Part shown: positions 34,288 through 43,103 of the stretch, one piece after another | How positions within the stretch are numbered: the stretch's first letter is position 1 | How the letters are laid out: every line of letters starts with the position of its first letter | Assembly: GCA_008107755.1 (NCBI GenBank) | Contig: VIRH01000105.1 | Coordinates: forward strand, 1-64,000 | Origin: Rhodobacterales bacterium | GTDB lineage: Bacteria; Pseudomonadota; Alphaproteobacteria; Rhizobiales; Stappiaceae | Length of the DNA: 64,000 bases | Reading direction: 5' to 3' | Made by a program: the position numbers and the translations under genes | Notes under the pieces: generated by a model | What the model was told of the DNA's origin: nothing | The model's database searches: none | What the model saw: only the letters and a program-made list of their open reading frames with translations

Positions 34288-34541
34288 GTGATTCATGGGG
34301 TGCTCTGGATCCGCAGAAGATCGCAGCCCTCTCTATGATGGCCGCCGCCGCGCTGGCGCTGCTTTCGGGTGCGGTCATTGCCCTTGCCATCCTCCTGCCC
34401 GAAAGGCGGGAGCGCCCGAAGCCGGATCCGTTTTTGCAGCCAGGATCCTGCGAAGGCTTGCGCGTCGGCCTTTGCCCGCCGCGTGCCCGGCACACACAAG
34501 AATCGGGAGGTGAAACCTCCCGGCCGGGCTCATCTCAATAA
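34284..34541 (+). CDS. Small membrane protein, 85 aa
   Basis: One strong membrane segment (IAALSMMAAAALALLSGAVI then ALAILLP) is followed by a basic, proline-rich tail. The start overlaps the stop of the previous gene as ATGA. It could be a spanin- or holin-like protein by size, but it is not near lysis genes. The C-terminal ~35 residues may be fortuitous reading into the spacer. Confidence 0.45.
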   Translation: MSDSWGALDPQKIAALSMMAAAALALLSGAVIALAILLPERRERPKPDPFLQPGSCEGLRVGLCPPRARHTQESGGETSRPGSSQ

Positions 34542-34603
34542 GACCAAGAAAATTCCAGGCTTCGGGCGCTCCCACAATTCTCGTGTCCGTTCAGGCCCAA
34601 CTC

Positions 34604-34637
34604 CACCGGAACCGCCCGCCAATGGTTCCGGTGTTTT
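34604..34637 (+). terminator. Intrinsic terminator after the small-gene operon
   Basis: CACCGGAACC and GGTTCCGGTG pair perfectly over 10 bp around a 10-nt loop and are followed by TTTT. It lies 63 bases past the last small gene and 64 bases before the next start. Confidence 0.7.
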
Positions 34638-34700
34638 CATGTCAACCTTCGGGCGGTCATTCGTATCGCATAGGCCGCCCGCTTTTGTTGGAGTACCGGA

Positions 34701-34922
34701 ATGAAGATCCTGCGGCGAAACAATGGCGATTGGCTCATGGAGCACAACGGCGCCGAAGCCCCTTATGACGTGGTCTGTCACGTGGAAGGAAAGTTCAGCG
34801 TGTTCGACATGGACGACGATATGGGAGACGATCCGGTTGCATCCCTTGAGAACAGGGAAACGGCCGAGCGCCTGACGCAGAAACATTTCGAGCGCACGGC
34901 CGAAGGAGGGCTCGGGCGATGA
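34701..34922 (+). CDS. Unknown protein coupled to integrase, 73 aa
   Basis: Starts MKILRRNNGDWLMEHNGAEA; acidic and beta-rich with a Asp-rich FDMDDDMGDDP run. Its stop overlaps the integrase start (ATGA), so the two are translated together. It could be a recombination directionality factor by position, but it lacks an HTH and is not basic, so I leave the function open. Confidence 0.55.
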   Translation: MKILRRNNGDWLMEHNGAEAPYDVVCHVEGKFSVFDMDDDMGDDPVASLENRETAERLTQKHFERTAEGGLGR

Positions 34923-36298
34923 AACGCAAGATCTCCATTCCCTACGTCGATTGGCGCGATGGCCGTCCGCGTTTCAAACCCGGAGCTCGTCTCCGTTCAC
35001 TTGGTTTTGTCAGTCAGGATTTGCGCCACCCGGAAAGCGGCAGGATCCCACCGGCCAAGTTGAGCCCCGGCACGAAAAACAGCGGAGCATGGTTCCAACC
35101 AGGCGAAGCCATGGACTGGTCAACCGCTTTCGCCAAAAGGATAGATGCGCTTCAGAATAAAGCCTCCGTGGAGAAAGCAGAAGACGCGCCGGCCAAGCGA
35201 AAAAACCGGCGCGCTCGTCCGGCTCCGGCGACCGCGCCCAAGGGCACCTACCCGCTCAGCCGGCTCAACGAGGATTGGCAGCGCTCAGACGAATTCCACG
35301 ATCTTGCCGAGAAATCCCGGAGGGACTACGCCAGCAAGATGCGCGCGATCGAACAGGACGCACCCGACGTTTGGGCGAGCGAGATCGACGCACTCGACCG
35401 GCAGATTATCAAGGCAATATACAAACGCGCCCGGGCCACGCGCGGCAACGCCATGGCCCGATCCATGATTCGCATTCTGTCCTCGGCCATCACCTGGGGC
35501 CTGGACGAAGGCAAATTCAAGATCGTGGAAGTCAACCCGGCACTCCGGCTCAAGATGAAATCTCTGGATCCGCGCGTCCGTTTCGCCAGCCGCTTCGAAC
35601 TGGAAACACTTGTCAGCGCGGCCGACATGGTCGGTCGCCCGGACATGGGCGACAGCTTCATTGCCGCCGTCTGGTCCGGCCAGCGCCAGGGCGACCGTCT
35701 GGCGCTGGAGTTCAAGTCGAAGCTCAAGACGCGGCTGGTCTGCAAGCAGTCCAAGACCGGCGCCATCGTCAACATGCCGATTGCTCCGGAGTTCGAACGC
35801 CGCCGCACGGCCGCGGCCGCGCGCAGGCTTGCCGCCGGCATCGTCAGCAATCATCTGATCCTTTTTGAAAAGACCTGGCGGCCATTCCAGCAGGACACCT
35901 ACCGCCACTATTTCAGCGAGATCCGAAAGATCGCGGCTTTCGGGCTTTGGAAGCTCAAGGACGGTACGCTCCGCTGTCCTGTCAACGAACGGTTCAAGCA
36001 CCTGAACCACGTCACGGCAGGGCCGGTGCCCGCACCAAATCAAGGCACATGTCTGGTCGAGCCGAGCCGCTCACTTGCCGACTTTCAGGAAATGGATTTC
36101 CGCGACACGGCCGTGACCTGGCTGGCCCTCTCGGGCGCGACCGTTCCGGAGATCTGCGCTGTCACCGGCCATTCCGTCCAATCCGCAACGCAGGTGCTCA
36201 GGCACTACCTGGCAATGCACCCAGACATGGCCGACAGCGCCATTTCCAAAATGGTCACGTGGTACGAGAAGGACGGTGAAACCGAGATAGGTTTTTAG
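34919..36298 (+). CDS. int: Tyrosine recombinase (phage integrase), 459 aa
   Basis: The N-terminal ~100 residues are a variable arm-binding region; a SAM-like core-binding domain follows (~110-210). Catalytic residues: Arg in WSGQRQGDRLALE (~253), Arg in DFRDTAVTWLALSG (~395; here FRDT replaces the common LRHT/LRGT), GHS (~415), and the Tyr nucleophile in LRHYLAMH (~430). It would insert and excise the phage at tRNA-Lys 750 bp downstream. It is oriented toward the attachment site, as usual. No frameshift is seen. Confidence 0.88.
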   Translation: MKRKISIPYVDWRDGRPRFKPGARLRSLGFVSQDLRHPESGRIPPAKLSPGTKNSGAWFQPGEAMDWSTAFAKRIDALQNKASVEKAEDAPAKRKNRRARPAPATAPKGTYPLSRLNEDWQRSDEFHDLAEKSRRDYASKMRAIEQDAPDVWASEIDALDRQIIKAIYKRARATRGNAMARSMIRILSSAITWGLDEGKFKIVEVNPALRLKMKSLDPRVRFASRFELETLVSAADMVGRPDMGDSFIAAVWSGQRQGDRLALEFKSKLKTRLVCKQSKTGAIVNMPIAPEFERRRTAAAARRLAAGIVSNHLILFEKTWRPFQQDTYRHYFSEIRKIAAFGLWKLKDGTLRCPVNERFKHLNHVTAGPVPAPNQGTCLVEPSRSLADFQEMDFRDTAVTWLALSGATVPEICAVTGHSVQSATQVLRHYLAMHPDMADSAISKMVTWYEKDGETEIGF

Positions 36299-36613
36299 AG
36301 ACGGGTCAGGCTGGAGATCAACAAATCGCAAAACCAGGCGATCGAGGTGGCTGCGGTTTAGCACCTGTTAATTTTGACGATAGATTCCCTGTCCGCAGAC
36401 ACCTGTTGATATCGCAAAGGTTGTAGGGGGCCGAGGGGCAACCCAAGAAACGGGACCCGCCCAATGCCCGCTCAAGAGTGCCTGCCGACACGGACAGGCG
36501 TAGCGTAGGATTTGCTCTGACGGTTTCCCCAACCGCACCGCTCACCCGTTATAGCCCGGCCGCCCTGGCTGGGAGGAGATTGGAGCGGGTCCTGGCAACA
36601 AAGGACCCAGACA
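36299..36613 (+). other. Gap after integrase
   Basis: No convincing gene, terminator or repeat. Contains scattered GC-rich hairpins only. It separates int from a small downstream gene. Confidence 0.35.
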
Positions 36614-36826
36614 ATGCCAACCCTTTATGATGCCTACCGCCTGACTCAAGAGACGACGGAACCCCTCGCAGCCTTTCTCGACCTTCTGGCATGCTTCGCC
36701 AATGAGGGAGACAACGAGAAGTGGCTGCGGAACAGGTACTTTGTTGCACGGATGGCACTGGAATACAGCACCCGCCTCCGCGATCTTCAAGCGGATCTCG
36801 ACAGTTTGGCGATCAGCGAAAAGTGA
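36614..36826 (+). CDS. Small helical protein near attachment site, 70 aa
   Basis: Helical protein MPTLYDAYRLTQETTEPLAA with acidic composition. An AAAGGA lies 10 nt before the start. Codon use fits the rest of the phage. No family recognised. It is the last phage gene before the tRNA. Could be a shadow reading, but the RBS and sequence quality favour a gene. Confidence 0.45.
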   Translation: MPTLYDAYRLTQETTEPLAAFLDLLACFANEGDNEKWLRNRYFVARMALEYSTRLRDLQADLDSLAISEK

Positions 36827-36939
36827 CCTGCTGCCTCCCCGCATGCCCGTCTAGTGATCATGCTGCCCGCATGACCGACGCCACGCAAATTTGCTGGCGT
36901 TCAGAGTCCTAATTCAGACAGAACAGGAACAGAACAAAG

Positions 36940-36976
36940 CGTGCGACGTCGCACGGTCGTCGCACGCCGTCGCACG
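36940..36976. repeat. Phased GTCGCACG repeats beside the attachment site
   Basis: GTCGCACG occurs at 36948, 36959 and 36969, spaced 11 and 10 bp, preceded by its complement CGTGCGAC at 36940 which makes GTGCGACGTCGCAC a perfect palindrome with the first copy. Spacing of one helical turn suggests cooperative protein binding, as for integrase arm sites or excisionase sites. Confidence 0.65.
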
Positions 36977-37047
36977 TTCACGTCCTGTTCACGGCGCACA
37001 AACTGCGCTTTAGCGCAATTTCATCTTAGATTTCAAAGGGAAGTTGA

Positions 37048-37123
<76 letters not shown>

Positions 37124-37532
37124 GAGCGACAGGGCCGCGAGAAACGCGCGGCGCGTCGAATTCGGCGGGTATATAGCGACTGGGCGCCGGGCGCAATGGG
37201 GTATCTTGATATTTTTTCACCTCGTCGCACATATGCTTACCGGCATTGGCAAATTCCCGATATCGAAGGAAAGAAGATGTTGCGCGGGCGGTCTTTCGGG
37301 AAATTTTCAGAAAGATCGGACTTCTTTCGCGCAATATTCGGATTTTAGGGTTGACCGGGGAAAACCGCCTGACTAGTGTGCCGCGCACCGGATGCGGATG
37401 GACATGACGCTTCCGGAACGGACTTGCAAATGCCTGTCGCGCCGAAGGGCCATGCGGGCGATGCTCAAAGTCCGGTACCATGTCCCACACGGGCCAAGGC
37501 GGCCTGCAGTATCAAAGGACCGGGTCGGCAAG
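37124..37532 (+). other. Gap between tRNA-Lys and the ilv leader
   Basis: No gene supported. It should contain the promoter of the tRNA (near 37124-37170, minus strand) and that of ilvBN (plus strand). I see no clear boxes. Confidence 0.35.
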
Positions 37533-37586
37533 ATGATGTCGCTCATTCTAGTAGTGGTAGGAACGCGCGCCCTCCAGGCGGGATAG
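37533..37586 (+). CDS. ilv leader peptide, 17 aa
   Basis: The short frame MMSLILVVVGTRALQAG starts after AAAGGA and contains a run Leu-Ile-Leu-Val-Val-Val, including CTA and GTA codons that are rare in this high-GC genome. A T-run terminator follows at 37615-37640, then ilvB. This is the layout of transcription attenuation controlled by branched-chain aminoacyl-tRNA supply: fast translation favours termination, stalling at the Leu/Ile/Val codons favours readthrough into ilvBN. Confidence 0.85.
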   Translation: MMSLILVVVGTRALQAG

Positions 37587-37614
37587 TCCCGCTCGGACAG
37601 GATGGCGCGCGATG

Positions 37615-37640
37615 AAGGCTCCCCCAGGGGCCTTTTTTTT
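37615..37640 (+). terminator. Attenuator of ilvBN
   Basis: AAGGCTCCCC pairs with GGGGCCTT (CT bulge) and is followed by TTTTTTTT. It lies 28 bases after the leader peptide stop and 131 bases before the ilvB start. Confidence 0.8.
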
Positions 37641-37771
37641 ATTGCTGCCGTCCGGACCGAACGCCCTCCCCCCCGGACCTTTGAAACCGCATGCCGCCCG
37701 GCGGACAGAACAACGATCACGAGAGCCAAGGCCTGACCCCTCAGGCCGACGAATGCAAGGACGAGACGAAA

Positions 37772-39547
37772 ATGACACGGGAAATGACCGGCGCCGAAAT
37801 GGTCATCCAGGCGCTGAAAGACCAGGGAGTTGATACCATCTTCGGCTACCCGGGCGGTGCAGTGCTTCCCATCTATGACGAGATCATCCAGCAGGAGGGG
37901 CTGGAGCATATTCTCGTACGCCACGAACAGGGCGCAGGACACGCCGCCGAAGGCTATGCCCGCTCCACCGGCAAGCCCGGCGTTGCCCTGGTGACGTCCG
38001 GTCCCGGCGCGACCAACATGGTCACCGCGCTGACCGACGCCATGCTGGATTCCATTCCGCTGGTTTGCATTTCCGGGCAGGTCCCGACCCATCTCATCGG
38101 CAACGATGCCTTTCAGGAGTGCGACACGGTCGGCATCACCCGGCCGTGCACCAAGCACAACTGGCTGGTCCGTGACGTCGACGATCTGGCGCGCGTCCTG
38201 CACGAGGCATTTTATGTCGCGACCTCCGGCCGTCCGGGCCCGGTCGTCGTCGACATTCCGAAGGACGTCCAGTTCGCCACCGGCACCTACCAGGGCCCGA
38301 CGCCGAACCCGGCCGCCGCGCATAAGAGCTACCGTCCGCAGATCAAGGGCGATGCCGCCTCGATCCGCATGGCCGCGGAAATGATGGCAGCGGCCAAGAA
38401 GCCGGTGCTTTATACCGGCGGCGGCGTCATCAACTCCGGCCCGCAGGCCTGCCAACTGCTGCGCGAACTGGTCTCGCTGACCGGATTTCCGATCACCTCG
38501 ACGCTGATGGGCCTCGGCGCCTATCCGGCCTCCGGCGACAATTGGCTTGGCATGCTGGGCATGCACGGCACGTATGAAGCCAACATGACCATGCACGACT
38601 GCGACCTGATGGTCTGCATCGGCGCGCGCTTCGACGACCGTATCACCGGCCGCACCGACGCGTTCTCGCCCGGCTCGCGCAAGATCCATATCGACATCGA
38701 CCCGTCTTCCATCAACAAGACGATCAATGTCGATCTGCCGATCATCGGCGATGTCGCCCACGTGCTGGAAGATCTGGTCCGGATCTGGCGCTCCTCCTCC
38801 ATGAAACCGGATGCTGCCGCGCTGAAGGACTGGTGGAAGGAGATCGACCAGTGGCGGGCCCGCAATTCGCTGGCCTACAAGCCGAACAACGACGTCATCA
38901 TGCCGCAATACGCGATCCAGCGGCTCTATGACCTGACCAAGCACCGCAAGACCTTCATTTCCACGGAGGTCGGTCAGCACCAGATGTGGGCGGCGCAGTT
39001 CTATGGCTTCGAGGAGCCGAACCACTGGCTGACGTCCGGCGGTCTCGGCACCATGGGCTACGGCCTGCCGGCGGCCATCGGCGCGCAGGTCGCGCACCGC
39101 GATGCGCTGTGCGTCGATATTGCCGGCGATGCCTCGATCCTGATGAACATTCAGGAAATGTCGACCGCTGTTCAGTTCGGCCTGCCCGTCAAGGTGTTCA
39201 TCCTGAACAACCAGTACATGGGCATGGTCCGCCAGTGGCAGCAGCTGCTGCACGGCAACCGGCTGTCGCATTCCTACACCGAGAGCCTGCCCGATTTCGT
39301 CAAGCTGGCCGAGGCCTATGGCGGTGTCGGCTTCCGCGTGGAGAAGCCGGGCGACCTGGATGGCGCCATCGAGGAAATGATCGCAGTCGACAAGCCGGTC
39401 CTGTTCGACTGCCGCGTCGCGAACCTCACCAACTGCTTCCCGATGATCCCCTCGGGCAAGGCACATAACGAAATGCTGCTGCCGGATGAAGCCAACGACG
39501 AGGCGGTCGCCAATGCGATCAGCGCCGAAGGCAAGTCCCTCGTTTGA
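37772..39547 (+). CDS. ilvB: Acetolactate synthase large subunit, 591 aa
   Basis: Catalytic subunit of acetohydroxyacid synthase, which makes acetolactate and acetohydroxybutyrate for valine, leucine and isoleucine. The ThDP-dependent layout is complete: GYPGGAVLPIYDE near the start, the catalytic Glu in HEQGAGHAAEGYARS (~residue 50), a central FAD-linked domain, and the C-terminal ThDP/Mg motif GDASILMNIQEMSTAV to NNQYMGMVRQWQ. ATG 37772 has AAGGA upstream; it aligns with the usual start (MTREMTGAEM). The in-frame start at 37691 would add 27 unusual residues. Followed by ilvN. Confidence 0.95.
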   Translation: MTREMTGAEMVIQALKDQGVDTIFGYPGGAVLPIYDEIIQQEGLEHILVRHEQGAGHAAEGYARSTGKPGVALVTSGPGATNMVTALTDAMLDSIPLVCISGQVPTHLIGNDAFQECDTVGITRPCTKHNWLVRDVDDLARVLHEAFYVATSGRPGPVVVDIPKDVQFATGTYQGPTPNPAAAHKSYRPQIKGDAASIRMAAEMMAAAKKPVLYTGGGVINSGPQACQLLRELVSLTGFPITSTLMGLGAYPASGDNWLGMLGMHGTYEANMTMHDCDLMVCIGARFDDRITGRTDAFSPGSRKIHIDIDPSSINKTINVDLPIIGDVAHVLEDLVRIWRSSSMKPDAAALKDWWKEIDQWRARNSLAYKPNNDVIMPQYAIQRLYDLTKHRKTFISTEVGQHQMWAAQFYGFEEPNHWLTSGGLGTMGYGLPAAIGAQVAHRDALCVDIAGDASILMNIQEMSTAVQFGLPVKVFILNNQYMGMVRQWQQLLHGNRLSHSYTESLPDFVKLAEAYGGVGFRVEKPGDLDGAIEEMIAVDKPVLFDCRVANLTNCFPMIPSGKAHNEMLLPDEANDEAVANAISAEGKSLV

Positions 39548-39571
39548 GCCCGGGCATAAGGACCAATTGAA

Positions 39572-40144
39572 ATGAACGCACAGAACGTTGATGCGCCTTC
39601 CGCCTACTTCCTGGCCGAAGTCAGCAACGAGATCGAAACCCACACGCTGTCGCTCCTTGTCGACAACGAGCCCGGTGTCCTGGCCCGTGTCATCGGCCTT
39701 TTCTCCGGCCGGGGCTACAACATCGACAGCCTGACCGTATCCGAGACGGAGCACGAGAAGCACCTCTCGCGCATCACCATCGTGACGACGGGAACGCCGA
39801 TGATCATCGAGCAGATCCGCCACCAGCTCGACAGGCTGGTGCCCGTTCACCGGGTAACCGACCTGACCGTCCGCGCCAGACGCGCCAATCAGGACAAGCC
39901 GCTGGAACGCGAGCTTGCCCTGGTCAAGGTGACCGGCACCGGCGAAAAGCGCCTGGAAGCCCTCCGCCTGGGCGATGCCTTCCGAGCCACCGTCATCGAC
40001 GCGACGACCGAACATTTCGTGTTCGAGATCACCGGCCGTACGTCGAAGATCGAGCAGTTCATCACCATCATGAAGCCGCTCGGCCTCGTCGAAGTTTCCC
40101 GCACCGGCGTCGCCGCCCTCCAGCGCGGCCCGGAAGGTCTCTGA
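39572..40144 (+). CDS. ilvN: Acetolactate synthase small subunit, 190 aa
   Basis: Regulatory subunit of acetohydroxyacid synthase. The N-terminal ACT domain has THTLSLLVDNEPGVLARVIG and FSGRGYNIDSLTVSETEHE, the valine-binding surface; the C-terminal domain has RLGDAFRATVIDATTEHFVF and ITGRTSKIEQFITIM. Length is slightly above the usual ~165 aa because of an N-terminal extension. It lies 24 bp after ilvB in one operon under the leader attenuator. Confidence 0.95.
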   Translation: MNAQNVDAPSAYFLAEVSNEIETHTLSLLVDNEPGVLARVIGLFSGRGYNIDSLTVSETEHEKHLSRITIVTTGTPMIIEQIRHQLDRLVPVHRVTDLTVRARRANQDKPLERELALVKVTGTGEKRLEALRLGDAFRATVIDATTEHFVFEITGRTSKIEQFITIMKPLGLVEVSRTGVAALQRGPEGL

Positions 40145-40169
40145 GGTTCTGACACGTCGTTACACAATG

Positions 40170-40202
40170 GACCCGCTGCAGAAATGCGGCGGGTCTTTTT
40201 TT
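40170..40202 (+). terminator. Terminator after ilvN
   Basis: GACCCGC and GCGGGTC pair over 7 bp and are followed by TTTTTTT. It lies 26 bases after the ilvN stop. Confidence 0.85.
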
Positions 40203-40274
40203 GTTGCTTGATGGAAGAGCCTTCCTGGCTTCGGGATGTGAAACAAGCGGAAATCCGGACCGCAGGCACCAAGC

Positions 40275-40757
40275 GGCCCATCCTTCGAGACAGCGCATCC
40301 GCGCTTCCTCAGGATGAGGAGGCGTTTGTGGCCAGTTCAGCAGTTCGGGCCGAAAGCTACATTCCTCGCCTTCCCCACAACCTCATGCTGAGGAGGACCG
40401 AAAGGGACGTCTCTAAGCATGGGCGGCAGCCTCGGCGTGTCTGGCCCATCCTTCGAGACAGCGCATCCGCGCTTCCTCAGGATGAGGAGGCGTTTGTGGC
40501 GAATTCAGCAGGTTGATGCCGAAAGCCACATCACCCCCGCAACCTCATGCTGAGGAGGTCCGCAAGGGCCATCTTGAAGCATGGGCGGCAGCCTCGGAGT
40601 CTTTGGCCCATCCTTCGAGACAGCGCATCCGCGCTTCCTCAGGATGTGGAGGCGTTTGTGGCGAGTTCAGCAGGTCGCTGCCGAAAGCTACATTCCTCCC
40701 CCCCCCCACAACCTCATGCTGACGAGGACCGCAAGGGCCGTCTCGAAGCATGGGCGG
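40275..40757. repeat. Array of short interspersed inverted repeats
   Basis: Two ~46-bp elements alternate. Type A (GGCCCATCCTTCGAGACAGC...CTCAGGATGAGG) lies at 40275, 40443 and 40605. Type B (CCTCATGCTGAGGAGGACCG...TCGAAGCATGGGCGG) lies at 40381, 40543 and 40712. Type B is close to the reverse complement of type A, so each pair can fold into a long hairpin. The unit period is ~165 bp. Such elements are scattered between genes in many alphaproteobacteria. Confidence 0.85.
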
Positions 40758-40876
40758 CATGTTTCGACTTGGGGGGCAGGCGAAATGGCACGCTTGTAAG
40801 TTTCATGTAGTCGAACTCCGTGATTCCAGAATAACCTGAACGCCCAAATGACCTATCCTCAAGCGCGGCAATATCA

Positions 40877-41161
40877 ATGAGCGCAATCCTTTACATTCTG
40901 AGATGCTCGAACGGCAGCTACTACACCGGAACGACAAGGAAGGCCCTTGAGTCCAGGGTCAGCGAACACCAGCAGGGAACGCATGACGGCTACACGGCGC
41001 GCCACCGCCCGGTGGAACTGGTCTTCAATTGCCACTTCGAAAACATCACCGATGCCATTGCCTGTGAACGGCAGATAAAGGGGTGGCGGCGCGAGAAGAA
41101 GGAAGCGCTGATCCGAGGGGAGTTCGACCTTCTGCCGTCTTTGTCGAAGCGAAAGGCATAG
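40877..41161 (+). CDS. GIY-YIG family nuclease-like protein, 94 aa
   Basis: Starts MSAILYILRCSNGSYYTGTT, containing the ILYIL and YYTG version of the GIY-YIG signature, then RVSEHQQGTHDGYTARHRPV, then AIACERQIKGWRREKKEALI with the conserved Glu. It has the catalytic domain only, like the many short UPF0213/YhbQ-type proteins. No DNA-binding extension is present. It sits inside the repeat field with repeats on both sides. Substrate unknown; DNA cleavage or repair is expected. Confidence 0.85.
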   Translation: MSAILYILRCSNGSYYTGTTRKALESRVSEHQQGTHDGYTARHRPVELVFNCHFENITDAIACERQIKGWRREKKEALIRGEFDLLPSLSKRKA

Positions 41162-41207
41162 TCGGAGAGATAGCGCTGGCTGAAGGGCAACAACTCTGGA
41201 CAGAGCA

Positions 41208-41443
41208 TACGTGGCAGCCTCGAAGCATATGGCCCATCCTTCGAGACAGCGCATCCGCGCTTCCTCAGGATGAGGAAGAGTGAGCGGAGAGTTCAGCAGG
41301 GCGGGCCGAATGCCACATGCCTCACCTCCCCCCAACCTCATGCTGAGGAGGACCGCAAGGGACGTCTCGAAGCATGGGCGGCAGCCTCGGAGTCTGTGGC
41401 CGATCCTTCGAGACAGCGCTCCCGCATTTCCTCAGGATGAGGG
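41208..41443. repeat. Second block of the interspersed repeats
   Basis: A truncated B element (41208-41230), an A element (41231-41277), a B element (41336-41380) and a variant A element (41398-41443) follow the GIY-YIG gene. They match those at 40275-40757. Confidence 0.8.
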
Positions 41444-41657
41444 GGAATGTGCGGAGAGGTCAGCAGTTCAGGGCTGAATGCGGCTCCTGCCGGATCCGGC
41501 GCTGCGCTGGCCCGAGAAGCCTCATTCCCTCTCCGCCGCCCGGCGGCATTATAGTGCTCCCACCTAGACGCGACGTGAATGAGCGCGTATACGACACCCG
41601 CAATTCAGCGTCGGACCGGCGCGATTCAAATCCAATGATCAAAAAAGGCATTTCGCC

Positions 41658-42902
41658 ATGATTCACGGTCTCTCCCGGCCGAAAAAACAGATCCGCTGGC
41701 TGCTGCTGGAAGGCATTTCGTCGACCGCGAGCGCCGTTCTGGAGAAAAACGGTTATGACAACGTGGAAATCCTGCCAGGAGCACTGGAAAAGGACGCCCT
41801 GATCGAAAAACTGCAAGGCGTGCAGATGCTCGGGATCCGGTCCCGGACCCAGGTAACCGAGGAAGTGCTGGATGCCGCGAAAGCGCTGGTGGCCGTCGGC
41901 TGTTTCTCCGTCGGCACCAATCAGGTGGACCTGAACGGCGCACTGACCCGCGGCATTCCCGTGTTCAATGCCCCGTTCTCCAACACCCGCTCCGTTGCCG
42001 AGCTCACGATTGCCGAAATCGTCATGCTCATGCGCGGCGTTTTTCCCAAGTCCTCGGCCGCCCATGAAGGGCGCTGGCTGAAGAGTGCGGCCGGCTCGCA
42101 CGAGGTGCGCGGCAAGACCCTTGGCATCATCGGCTACGGCAACATCGGCACGCAGCTTTCCAACCTTGCCGAAGCCATGGGCCTTCGGGTCATCTACTAC
42201 GATACGGTCGACAAGCTGCAGCACGGCAACGTGATGCCCATCGACAGCCTCGACAGCCTTCTGGAACAATCCGACGTCGTCTCCCTGCATGTTCCCGACA
42301 CCGCCGCAACCCGTGGCATGTTCGGTGCGGAGCAGATTTCGAAGATGAAGAAGGGCGCCTTCCTCATCAACAACGCACGCGGCAAGGTCGTTGATATCGA
42401 CGCGCTCGCCGAAGCGCTCAAGTCGGGGCATCTGGCCGGAGCTGCGGTCGACGTTTTCCCGGTCGAGCCGAAATCGAACAAGGACGAGTTCGTCTCCCCG
42501 CTTCGCGGCCTGGACAACGTGATCCTGACCCCGCATGTCGGCGGATCGACCGAGGAAGCACAGGACCGCATCGGCGAGGAAGTGTCGAAGCGTCTGGTCG
42601 AATATTCCGACGTCGGCTCGACCATCGGTTCCGTCTCCTTCCCGCAGGTGCAGCTCTCCAAGGGCACCGATGCGACCCGCTTCATTCAGGTGCACCACAA
42701 CGCGCCGGGTGCCATGCGCACCCTGAACGATCTCTTCACCCGGCATGATCTCAACATCAGCGCCCAGTACCTGCAGTCCCATCAGGACATCGGCTACGTG
42801 GTGATGGATGTCGACAGCCGAGTGGAAGACCCGGTCAAGATCCTTGAGGAAATCCGGGCCCTGCCGAACACCATTCGCGCGCGCCTGCTCAACCGGGTCT
42901 GA
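41658..42902 (+). CDS. serA: D-3-phosphoglycerate dehydrogenase, 414 aa
   Basis: First step of serine synthesis: oxidises 3-phosphoglycerate with NAD. Rossmann motif GKTLGIIGYGNIGTQL at ~150-165; active-site Arg in NNARGKVVD (~240), Glu in VDVFPVEP (~270) and His in LTPHVGGSTEEAQ (~293). The C-terminal ACT domain (~340-414: HHNAPGAMRTLNDLFTRHDL) suggests serine feedback. The length matches the E. coli type (410 aa) and it lacks the extra domain of the long alphaproteobacterial SerA type. Confidence 0.93.
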   Translation: MIHGLSRPKKQIRWLLLEGISSTASAVLEKNGYDNVEILPGALEKDALIEKLQGVQMLGIRSRTQVTEEVLDAAKALVAVGCFSVGTNQVDLNGALTRGIPVFNAPFSNTRSVAELTIAEIVMLMRGVFPKSSAAHEGRWLKSAAGSHEVRGKTLGIIGYGNIGTQLSNLAEAMGLRVIYYDTVDKLQHGNVMPIDSLDSLLEQSDVVSLHVPDTAATRGMFGAEQISKMKKGAFLINNARGKVVDIDALAEALKSGHLAGAAVDVFPVEPKSNKDEFVSPLRGLDNVILTPHVGGSTEEAQDRIGEEVSKRLVEYSDVGSTIGSVSFPQVQLSKGTDATRFIQVHHNAPGAMRTLNDLFTRHDLNISAQYLQSHQDIGYVVMDVDSRVEDPVKILEEIRALPNTIRARLLNRV

Positions 42903-42924
42903 CGCGGATCACAGGAACGACCGG

Positions 42925-42952
42925 AAAGCCCCGCCCTTCGGTGGGGCTTTCT
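42925..42952 (+). terminator. Terminator after serA
   Basis: GAAAGCCCC and GGGGCTTTC pair perfectly over 9 bp. Only a short T-rich tail follows (TTTCTTC). Confidence 0.65.
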
Positions 42953-43103
42953 TCGTTCGGGCACTCGCAAAGCCCCTTTGTCTTCCTGCAGAAAAACTGC
43001 CTGAAACCTTCCATCCGCCTGCACGTCACCGCCGGACATTCAACGTCATGGCCGGCTCCCGGTTGCAACGGGAGAGAGACAATGGCCTGGAAGGGACAGG
43101 ATC

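Noticed and set aside
36318-36545. Minus-strand frame of 75 codons after the integrase
   Set aside because: No RBS and no recognisable sequence pattern.
37373-40015. Minus-strand frame of 880 codons opposite ilvBN
   Set aside because: A long open shadow caused by high GC; ilvB and ilvN are unmistakable on the plus strand.
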